Source: Saprolegnia diclina VS20
Lineage: Eukaryota; Oomycota; Saprolegniomycetes; Saprolegniales; Saprolegniaceae
DNA length: 29,129 bases
Assembly (NCBI RefSeq): GCF_000281045.1
Contig: NW_008246137.1
Coordinates: forward strand, 7,887 to 37,015
Reading direction: 5' to 3'
The notes beneath the pieces were generated by a model. The model saw only the letters and a list, made by a program, of their open reading frames with translations. It did no database searches and was not told where the DNA came from. The position numbers and the translations under genes are program-made. Below, piece by piece: positions 11,067-22,861 of the stretch (position 1 is the stretch's first letter; every line of letters starts with the position of its first letter).

Positions 11067-11929
11067 TTGCTGTCAAATTCGACGATCCAGTGGAAGCGCC
11101 AAGTGGATGCTTGCAATGTGAAAAATGCATTTTTCACACCGTCAGTATGTTTTCCTATCCGACACCTCGAAATTTACCTTGAAGTGAGTATGTCGCGTGC
11201 AAAACAGCGTGAAAATCGAGTGGGAAATCAATCTGAGAAAGGGCGGTCGGCGATCGAATTCATTGAAATCTGCGATCGTTTGTAGCCGTTCGTGCAACCA
11301 GAGCCGTGTGATAGATGGCCACCACTGACGGTCGGAAGATCGCCACGCGCCAGCACCGTGGCAGTACGGCAGGCAGAGTAGAACGGCGGCTTCTCCATGT
11401 TTTTTCGCAATTTTGGCCGAGGAACGTGGGAGGATCCCGAGGAAGCCTTTGAACAGCGATGGCCACGCGGTCTGTCTATTTCTAAGGCTTGAATCTCAGT
11501 CCTCGGAAATTTGAGCAGCGGCAAGCACACCGTGGGCCTCTGGAGAGAAGAAGCCGGCGCCATGGCATGCAAGCCGCCATCTCGTCCGTCCTTGTCGCAA
11601 GACTGCCAGCGTATCTAGAAGCTTGCAGAAGCGATGCTAAAAAGTTTTAGGGCGCCAACTTCAAGCCGCCGAGAGACGAAGAAGACGGAAGCCAATTCGC
11701 TTTGGCAGCGAAGACGTGTTGGCGCAAGCTACTCTGTTCCTGGTTGCACTGAGGACGGCGTCGTTCTTGCTGGTGCAACGTTGCAGTTTGTGTCGTTTAG
11801 GAAAAGCCAGGTACGATATTCGCTTAGGAAAACACTGTAATGGCTTTGCATATCCGGATGCTGTTCGGATACGATATACGGATACGAGAGGCCCTTGATC
11901 CATTTTTCAAGGCGCGAAACCACGGGAGC
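11067..11929. other. Divergent intergenic region between the channel gene and MCM2, 863 nt
   Basis: This separates two divergently transcribed genes and so probably holds both promoters. It contains a perfect 22-bp palindrome (11117-11138). Several open frames cross it on both strands, but none has a recognisable domain or a splice-supported extension, so I annotate no gene. The last 100 nt before MCM2 are AT-rich with repeated GGATAC-like words. Confidence 0.6.
11117..11138. promoter_or_regulatory. Perfect 22-bp palindrome
   Basis: The half-site TGTGAAAAATG is followed at once by its exact reverse complement, with no spacer. It lies 51 nt upstream of the channel start codon, on the promoter side. 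It could be a homodimer transcription-factor site, or a hairpin if placed in the 5' leader. The role is inferred. Confidence 0.45.
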
Positions 11930-15111
<3,182 letters not shown>

Positions 15112-15571
15112 TACAGTACCTCCCTTTTATATAGTCTATTCTGTGTATGATCGTCGAGGTCATTGCGTCTAGTCGATTTCTTTGTTATAGAAAGGAGGAC
15201 TAGGAAATCCAGAACAATGGCGTCATGTTTTTAAATGCCTGTGTGAATTGTATGCAATAATATTGTTTTCGATAAATGATTTGATTGGTTCTTTAAGTTT
15301 GAATTTGGACCAATCCTGTGCGATGCAATGCGCGCGCCGGCCGCGAGAGGACCGTTGCGATCGCAAATCGCGTTGGAAAATGAAATCGCTCAAGCGACGT
15401 CCATCGATAGAAGACACTTTGGGGAGTCGAACGCTGCATCGCCAGTGCTCGTGCGAGGAGTAGAGCTCGAGGTAGGCGTCGACGCGTTTTAGTTATGGCA
15501 CATGCCATTAATACCCATATTTAGCCATATTTATTTCGATTCGGCTACCGACATTGAACTTTGGCGACGAG
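15112..15571. other. Intergenic region between convergent genes, 460 nt
   Basis: This lies between the stops of MCM2 (+) and the 2OG oxygenase-like gene (-). It is AT-rich (TATATAG, TTATTTCG stretches) and should carry both 3' ends and polyadenylation signals. I see no gene or repeat worth naming. Confidence 0.6.
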
Positions 15572-18132
15572 CTAGTTGTCCGCGGCGTCGGACCATCCCG
15601 CCATGATGTCATCGGTCGAGGGTTTAGCCATCGACGCCTCGAGCGACATCACCATTTTGCGATCTTCGGCGCGCTGCCATTGCTGCTGGCGGTGCAAAGA
15701 GAGGTCGCGCAACGTGGCGTGGCCTGGTTGAGGCACCTTGATGACGACGCGTCGACGGTCCATCTCGAGCCGATCGGCGTTGGCAGCGATAATGGCGCGC
15801 AAAACACGGCAGGTGAAACGCAAAGCGTTGATCCTGGTCTCGGTGCCGTCGGCCAAGAAGGTAGCAAACGCTGCGCAGTAATGGCAGTGGCGCCGGTCGA
15901 CCGGAATGTCATCGTAGACAAAGTCGGGCAAGTCAGGGATCGGGTTTAGCGCGCCGTTCGCAACGAGTGTGTCCCGACAAGTGGCCGCCAGGTGCACGAA
16001 AATGTTGCGGTGGGGAGCGGCAAGCACAGCCTGTAGCTGCTTCAAAGCGCGGTACAAATGCGCCCGGCGGGCGTAAAGTGTCGCCGGAAGAGCTGCCGCC
16101 CACGACGTCAAGAACCCTGCCACGGCCTCGGGGGCGACGATCGCGAGAAGCTTGGTCACGCTCACAGCCACTTCGGTGCGCGCATCCATTCGAGAGGTGC
16201 TGGCGACCAGCGCCTGGGCGACGCCCAGCGCCCACCCAGCGACAACACCGTGCATGGACGGCGCAAGCACTTGCCCCTGAACGAGCTCGTAGACGACATG
16301 GACAGTCCTCGAGTCGCCGAGTGCGTAGGCGGCGTCGAGGAGGCGTCGACTGCAGCGATGGGCCGTGCACAAAAAGATGTCGCGGAGGTTCTTGGGCTCC
16401 ACGTAACAGCGATAGTGTTGTCCGTCCCCGTCGCTGCGCGTGGCGGCAGTGTCGAGGGCCGACACGAGAGCATCCACGTACACCTTTACTGGCAGCGCTA
16501 CCTCGAACGTGAGTGCTTGCAGCACGGCCGCCGGCACGAATCGAAGCGTATCGACGTCGGATTTGCAGTGCCAAAGCAACGTGGCGACGCGGTTTTGGCG
16601 CACGTAGAGGTAGTCGTCGATGATCGCAATGACCGACGCCGGTACGCGGCCATCGAGCCAGTTGGTCGGCAAATGCGCCGCGTCATTGGCCGTGAGCCCG
16701 TCCAGGTACGCGTCCAAGAGGATGTAGCTTGCGCCAATGTCGCTCGGAACGTAGCGTTCGCCGGCCAGACGTGTGCAGATGACATCAAAACACACTTTGA
16801 TGAATTCGCCGACGAACGGGACGTCGAGGGCAGCGCAGAGCGGCTCGTCGGCGACACCGGCGAAGCTTGCGAGAAGCCGGCACGCTTTCGGCGCGTCGAT
16901 CAGGTTGGTGCACTCCACCCAGCGAGCCACGAGCCGCGCGACGGCACCACCGAGTCGGCACCATCCCAGTGTCACCAAGCAGGTTCGCACGAGCTCCGCG
17001 AGCGTCGTCAGAGATGGCGGCGAGTCGAACTGGAGCGCGGACCCGAGGACATCCGAGACAAAGATCTCGATGAGATCAACATCGCCAAACGCCAAGAGCC
17101 GATGACACAGATGCGGCAAAAAGGCCGGCAATCTTCGCTTCCAGAGAGCTGGAAGATGGCCAACGAGCCGAGAAGGAGGTCGCGGACGCTACCGAGACCG
17201 AGATGCCAAGTCGAGCTGGGCTCAGCGCTCAGCATCGCCGCGGCCAAGCCGACAATGCCGGCGCGGTACTGCGTCGGCCAAAACAGCAGCGCGACCTTCG
17301 GTTGGTAGCGTGATTCGCTCTCGCCGCTGAGGAAGCGATGGACGCGCTTGCCGACGAGACTCGCGACGACCGCGTCGGGGATCATACACGACGGGTGCGG
17401 GCGGCAGGTGTTGACGACTGCGTCGACTTCAACGAGAGCGACGTCGAAGCGCCGCGTGGCCAAAAGCACGTCGAGGATGGCGGCGTCGGCGGGGCAAAGC
17501 GCCTCAAACGCGAGGACCGGAGCCGTGAGGACGTGCGCGATGCGTTGGTCCTGGAGCATTGGCATCGACGCAATGCGCGTCAGCTCGTGTAGCATGGCGT
17601 CTCGGCTCGACAGCAAAATCGCACGCGTTCTGGGATGCCGGCGCACAATGTCAAACACAAGCATGTGTCGGGTACCGGCCGTGATGGGCGCCGACGCCAA
17701 CACCGCGCCGAGCGGTACAACGACGTAGCGCACCTCTGACGTTGGCTCCAACGTCGTTGTCGTCGCGCCGAGCGTCCACGCTAGCGACCCACCAGTGTAC
17801 GCCGACGGCAGCACGACGAGAAGCGTGCCAATGGCCCCTAGCGTCATCGGCGTCAAGTCGGTGCTGGCGCCGGCGCAAGCGACACTGAAATGAGACTCGA
17901 TGACGTCCAAGGTCATGGCGGGCGAGGCCTGGAGGCAGAGCGCGGTCGCTGCTTTGCTGAGGATCTCGGACAGCACGGTCGACCACGCGGGCACGTTGGC
18001 GATGGAGAAGGGAGCGCGTCCCTCGACCAGTGTTACCGCAGGCGTGGCGTCGCACGGAAGCGTGCCCATGTACACGTGCCGGTTGGGGCGGCGTAGCGGC
18101 CACAGCGCGGCTTCGTACGCTTCGATGGTCAT
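15572..18132 (-). CDS. Divergent 2OG-Fe(II) oxygenase-like protein, probable pseudoenzyme
   Basis: Two exons, 18132-17193 and 17148-15572, joined over a 44-nt intron (GTAGCG...CCAG, phase 1), give 838 aa. The N-terminal part (about residues 80-161) reads like the double-stranded beta-helix of prolyl-4-hydroxylase-type 2OG oxygenases found in oomycetes and basidiomycetes: GTLLVVLPSAYTGGSL, then APITAGTRHMLVFDI. In that family the metal is held by HxD and a later His (typically HRDT and CEHEV). Here the first site reads STD (90-92) and the second position is Leu or Ala (about 145), while the Arg that binds 2-oxoglutarate appears kept (155). The C-terminus has HCHYCAAFATFLADGT, like the Cys-x-x-Cys tail of the same family, then a basic, Gln-rich end. 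The middle is helical and unrecognised. An earlier in-frame Met lies at 18189. The family call rests on recalled motifs and is moderate. Confidence 0.6.
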
Positions 18133-18189
18133 GACGATCGATGTCTTGTGCTCCACCCGAGGAATTTGGAAATGCCGACTTTGTTTCAA

Positions 18190-18564
18190 AGTATCGACGG
18201 CTCTTTATCCGGATAATTGAAGGATTTGCGTCCCCCATTCGCTCGTCTTCACTTCTTTATATACAAGATTCAAGATGTCAAGTCGTCCGGATAAACGGTT
18301 CTGTGCTCACTTCGTGCGCATGGCCAGTCGGGCGCCTGCGCAACACTTGTGAATGCGCTCGCGCATGTCGCTGCAGTGGCCTCGCGCCATGCTCGTCACT
18401 GCGCTTCCCTAAGCTCGTTACACGATGGGCGCAGCCTACTGCCTACTGTTCGCACGAGCACTCGTGACGGTTCTGTGAGCCATATCCTGGCAGGCTGCCA
18501 CGTCAGCATCCATAGACTAAGTTCTCATATACATAGATTCTCTGTGTCAAAGGCGAGTTGCTGG
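18190..18564. other. Intergenic region, 375 nt
   Basis: This lies between the KIFBP stop and the start of the 2OG oxygenase-like gene, both on the minus strand. It must hold the terminator of the former and the promoter of the latter. I see nothing else in it. Confidence 0.55.
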
Positions 18565-20448
18565 CTAGCGAGAGCCAAAGTGCGCGCGGTTGATCTTCTC
18601 GGGCAGCAGCTGCGTCATCTCGAGCGAGATCGCGCGCTCGGCCTGGAAGCACGACGCCGACGCGGTGAGCGCCACGACGCTTTCGTGCAGGCGCAAGCTA
18701 TAGCCAAACGAGTCCTCAGTCGCCATTCATTCCATCCTCGTGACTACCTCTCTGACCACGCCTGGACGGTCGCTGCAGCATCGAGAAACTGGAGTTTGCC
18801 GTAGAGTCGCGCCAAGTAGAAGACGCCGGTGAAGAACGGGAGAAGGTCCTCGTCGCTGCTGAGGTGCGTCGGGCGACGCAACGGGCGCGGCAACGGCACG
18901 TCGATCTCGCTGCGGGCGTCCGTACCTTGTTGGAAGTAGTAGAGCTGCAGAAACCGCGTGTAGCACCGGATCCCGTCGTGGCCGTAGCTCTATCCACCAA
19001 TCCATTGGATACCTGGATAGATAAAAGATAAATGGATCGATGGATACGTTGGTTTGCGCGTAGGCTTTCGAGAGGTGCAAGCACTTGAGATCGTGGAGCG
19101 CGCCGTAGACGTCGGCGGCTTCAAAGAGCAGCTCTTGGACGAGGTACCCGAACGCGTTGCGGTTGAGGTCGACCGCGTCCGCGCCGTCGGGGTGGAAGAG
19201 GAGCGGCGTGAGGTAGCTCAGGCGCCGCGTGAGCATGGCCATCTGCCGCTTCCGGTCGGGCTCGTACGGCAAGAGCCGGGCGTACGCGCAGCTTTGCAGC
19301 TGCAGGACCCGAATGTGATCGGTCACGTGGCCGTCCAAGACAAAGACGTCCTACGCTCGATGGTGTTGGGTCGTCCGTAAGGACCGGGTTACGCGTACCT
19401 TGGCAGCATCGAGGCAGGCCATCGCTCGCCTGAAGAGCGGGCGGGCGTCGTCCAATGACGTGATTGGCGACGCGAGCGGCCAGAGGTCATTCGCACTCGC
19501 TGGGTGCGGCAGACTCGGGAAGAGTGGCGTCGGCGGCGGTGAGGGCTCGTTCGGCGGACGTTGGAGGACGTTCATGTAGATTTTGGCTTCAACGAGCGCG
19601 ATGCGGCCTCGGACATCGTCGTCGACGTTGGTTGGCGTCACGTGCTTGCAGGCCAAGACACATTCGATGGCCTACAAGTCATATAGTATCAAGTTGATAG
19701 AAAGAAAGCCGAGTACGGTCGCGGCGGCGTGCGTGGTCGTGTAAAACGTGGCGAGGCCGAGACAATTCTTGACCCAGTCGGGCGGAAGCTCGTCGGTGAG
19801 CGGCCCAGCCGCTTGCAGCTGGCGGCGAAGCGTCTGCTGACAAAAGTGCGCCGACGCCGCCGCGTCACCGACGTGGCCATACACCTGCGCGAGGTAGAAC
19901 ATGGTGTGCGTGTGCGCCGACCCGAGCAGCATGTCCGTGTCGGCGTCGTTCGCGCAGAGCGCGTCGGCCGTCGTCAAGTAGCTCAGCGCCTTTGCGTGCT
20001 GTGAGCGATGGCACCACAAAATACCGAGCTGGTTGAGCAGCTCTACCCTGTCCGCTTAGCATGCTACGCGTGATGCAAAGAATGTACCGACGACATCGAC
20101 GAGGTCGACGTTGATGTTGGCGGGTACGAGATGCGACGGCGACGGCAGCGCAGTGGGCACCGTCGACGCCGCAGCGTCCGGCGCGAGGCCTGCTACATAC
20201 GCGAGCAGCGGTGCGCTCGCCGGCAGCACCGCGAGCGCCTTCTCCAAGCACGGCTGCGCTTCGTGGGGCTCTTCGACGGCCATCGCAATCTGCCCGAGCA
20301 GCGAGAGCCGCAGCAGTTGGTCCTGCGGCGTCTGCGCCGTGGCCGCGAGGAGCTGCGTGCGCGCCTCGTAGAGGTGCTCGTACGGCTGGTGGGCGTCGAC
20401 GGCCCCGGCGGCCATGAGCCGCTTCGCCTCCGCGAGTACGTCCTTCAT
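18565..20448 (-). CDS. KIFBP: KIF-binding protein (KIFBP/KBP) family protein
   Basis: A TPR-like alpha-helical protein; animal KIFBP binds the motor domains of some kinesins and blocks microtubule attachment. Six exons: 20448-20088, 20042-19717, 19671-19399, 19350-19048, 18989-18768, 18714-18565 (544 aa; human KIFBP is about 620). Family signatures are HTMFYLAQVYGHVGD and HFCQQTLRRQL (exon 2), DDARPLFRRAMACLDAAK (exon 3), DHIRVLQLQS and PDRKRQMAMLTRRLSYLTPL (exon 4), FYLARLYGKL (exon 5), and EMTQLLPEKINR near the C-terminus. The start ATG opens a family-like helix (MKDVLAEAKRLM). The last intron (18715-18767) ends in GAG rather than TAG, so its borders are the weakest part of the model. A CCAAT box read in reverse lies at 20504-20508. 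Kinesin regulation is inferred from the family; cilia and flagellated spores make it plausible in an oomycete. Confidence 0.85.
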
Positions 20449-20503
20449 GGCTCCAAGCGGCGCGGAAAGATCGCGATGGCGTGTCCCGTACCTTTTTTCT
20501 CGG

Positions 20504-20508
20504 CCAAT
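20504..20508 (-). promoter_or_regulatory. CCAAT element upstream of KIFBP
   Basis: CCAAT on the plus strand (ATTGG on the coding strand), 56 nt upstream of the KIFBP start codon. The assignment rests on position only. Confidence 0.3.
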
Positions 20509-21518
20509 CAAACGCCAGCGGATTATTAACCCGACCAAGACCCGTCGCTACACCGCCCGACCTTTCTATGCTCAGCACTGGATGGCGAATACCAAAATTA
20601 TGCACGCGGCGACGGGGTTCGAAGCGGTGGCCGCCGAGGCACGCTTTGAACCTGGTCGCTTGGCTGCTTCAACCAGACTGCATCGTCGTACTATCGGACC
20701 AGTGTGTATCATAGGGTGTCGGTGCACGCCAGCCAGATGGAGAACGACAAAAGTCGGAGGGAACCAGCGTAGCTCGTCGTAACTCGGACGCTGGCGAGGC
20801 GTCGTGGGCGGCAGCGTCAGCGAGGGTGCGCTGTGACGTCCGAGGCGGGCCTGCTTCAAGCCGCTGGAGATTGCCATCAATGAATCATCGTCGCCCTGTC
20901 TCGGAATTCGACGGATGTGGGACGACCCACGTGGCGCGGCAAGTCACGCCGCCGCGGCCACGCACCGCGACGCCATCCTAATCTCTCGCGAGCCTTTGAC
21001 GAGCTCCTGCAAACGGCATCTCGTAGCCACGAGTCGTCGGTTGGACTAGGTATACGATGGTGTCGGAGCCGGACGTGGCACGGGCCAGGGGCGTGCGTCA
21101 CAACCGCCATGACTCGCATCAAGCTGACGCGTCGGTTCGTTTCGATCGTGTCCGCGGATGACCACCGTCTAGCATGTGTCACCGCCTCTGTCTCTTCCGT
21201 CGTGTCGGTCCTCGGTCGACCCGACCATGGCGCGATGCTCCAAGTCGACCATCGCCACGCCCCTACGCCCGCGGTCCAGTATAAGATCTACTAAGCTTAG
21301 AGGCACAGCACGCAAAGCGCCAGGTGCGCGCTGGCCTTGGCCGCCACTTTGCCCTTTCCCTGTCGACTTTGCACTTGGTCACGCCGTGTCGCAGCGCGTG
21401 GATGTACACACCGCACCCGCTGTCACAAACCAGAGACGCTTTTCGGTCCAGAAAATAGAAGCCCGCCGACTGGCCTCATGCTGCGAAGCTGCTGAGTCGT
21501 CGTATTTCCGTATTCACC
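20509..21518. other. Divergent intergenic region between KIFBP and the RING gene, about 1 kb
   Basis: This is the longest gene-poor stretch. It includes open frames of about 100-125 codons on both strands (20572-20880 on minus, 20917-21294 on plus), rich in Arg, Ser, Pro and His with no recognisable domain; I treat them as chance frames in GC-rich DNA. Promoters for both neighbours are expected here. No RNA gene or repeat is seen. Confidence 0.55.
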
Positions 21519-22160
21519 ATGCCGGCCGTGAACCTCCGCGCGACGATCCAGTACAAGCCGCCGGCCAACACGACGGTCCAGGCCGCGCTCGACACGTTCC
21601 GGTCGCCGCAGTGGGTCGGCTACATGCTGCGCCACATTGTGCCCTTCCTCAAAGCGTCGAGCGGCGCGAAGCTCCACGTCCTCGCCGACCTGCCCAAGCT
21701 CGATCGCTGCGACAGCGACTGCGTCATCTGCATGGGCGCCATGGACGACGGCGCGATCGAGCTGCCGTGCGGCCACCACTTCCACACCAACTGCATCGAC
21801 GCGTGGCTGCGCCTCCGCAACACGTGCCCCACGTGCCGGTACCAGTTTGAAAAGCAAGTCTCTGGCACGTATGCGATCCGCAGCATCAACACGGCGCTCT
21901 GCCTCGACGGCGTGCGGTCCGCCGACGTCGACGACGTCCTCGGCCGGTCGCTCGACGGCTCGGCGCTCAGTGCCATTGTGCACGTGACCATGGTCCCGGC
22001 GGCGACGCTGCCGCCCATGGAGCGCTACCCGTGCGTCATGAACGCAGCCATTGTCCGCGGCCCCGCGCCGACAACCAACGCCGTGCGGTCACCGTCGGCG
22101 AAGCGCAGTCGCCCCCACGAAGCGACGCCGCCCGTGCCCAAGCACACTAAGTTATGTTAA
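21519..22160 (+). CDS. RING-H2 zinc-finger protein, probable E3 ubiquitin ligase
   Basis: Single exon, 213 aa. A C3H2C3 RING-H2 finger spans residues 68-106: Cys 68, Cys 71, Cys 84, His 86, His 89, Cys 92, Cys 103, Cys 106, with the usual Trp in CIDAWLRLRNTCPTCR. This finger binds two zinc ions and typically recruits a ubiquitin-charged E2, so E3 ligase activity is likely by family. The N-terminal 60 residues (PQWVGYMLRHIVPFL) look helical and resemble the region before the RING in RNF126/115-type ligases, though no N-terminal zinc finger is seen. The C-terminal tail is Pro-rich with a basic KRSRP that could be a nuclear signal. No membrane segment or signal peptide is visible. ATG at 21519 follows CACC, a good initiation context. 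The substrate is unknown. Confidence 0.88.
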   Translation: MPAVNLRATIQYKPPANTTVQAALDTFRSPQWVGYMLRHIVPFLKASSGAKLHVLADLPKLDRCDSDCVICMGAMDDGAIELPCGHHFHTNCIDAWLRLRNTCPTCRYQFEKQVSGTYAIRSINTALCLDGVRSADVDDVLGRSLDGSALSAIVHVTMVPAATLPPMERYPCVMNAAIVRGPAPTTNAVRSPSAKRSRPHEATPPVPKHTKLC

Positions 22161-22861
22161 AGTTATTCGATAGACGTTTGTAATATAGTAGAAATGATGA
22201 TGCTTGTTGTCTTCGACCGTCCGCGCTCATTTTGGTCCGCGCTCGCTGGTTCTGGAGACAGGAGCTGATCGCAGCTTGCAGAGTAGCGAGCGACCGCCGT
22301 CTCTACAAGCCTTGCACGCGACACGAAGGCGTCTCTGCGATCGCCAGCAAGACCACATCCGCGTGCTGCGCAGCGGTCGCTGCGACAGCATCGCTTGCGT
22401 CCGCCCGTGCCAGCTCCGCGACAGAAACGGGCTCCGACCTCACGCGTCTCTTGTCCAGCCACGCCCGTCCTTATACTGAACCCTTGGTCGTCGTTCGGGT
22501 GCGGCGTCATGTCCTCTTCGCCTTGGAGGCGGCAAGACTAAAGGCAACTAAGATCCGACTAAGCTCTTCCTCTGCGCCACCTCCTTGCTACATCGTACGC
22601 CGTGTAAACCAGTAGCTTGACGACCACGAGTGCTGCCGCTCCCATTCTTCTTCTTCACTGCATCGTCCCAGCGGCGCCTGTCTGCGAAACACTGTTTTCG
22701 CCACTGTTTCGATCGTGATACAGTGTGTCGGTACCTGTGGTTAAACGTGGCAGATGCCAAAAATACACGATTTCCGTGCGCACACTAATTGCGGCGCTGC
22801 TGGAGCCAACCAGCGGCGATTGGTCGTGACGATTAGACGCTTCAACACGGAATTTCGCAAG
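22161..22861. other. Intergenic region upstream of UTP14, 701 nt
   Basis: This lies between the RING gene stop and the UTP14 start. Small open frames on both strands show no domain. The last 60 nt hold CCAACCA (22806-22812) and ATTGG (22819-22823), the same two words found before UTP25. The UTP14 frame is open 36 codons further upstream, to an ATG at 22754, but that extension is not family-like. Confidence 0.55.
22806..22823 (+). promoter_or_regulatory. CCAACCA and ATTGG motifs upstream of UTP14
   Basis: CCAACCA at 22806 and the inverted CCAAT box at 22819 lie 56 and 43 nt before the UTP14 ATG. Both words recur upstream of UTP25, another SSU-processome gene, in the opposite order. Co-regulation is a guess. 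Confidence 0.3.

Noticed and set aside
20600-20660. A tRNA-like GGTTCGAA box
   Set aside because: No A-box, cloverleaf or acceptor stem could be built around it.
20917-21294. A 125-codon plus-strand open frame in the KIFBP/RING intergenic region
   Set aside because: It is rich in Arg, His, Ser and Thr, without domain, codon bias or splice support.
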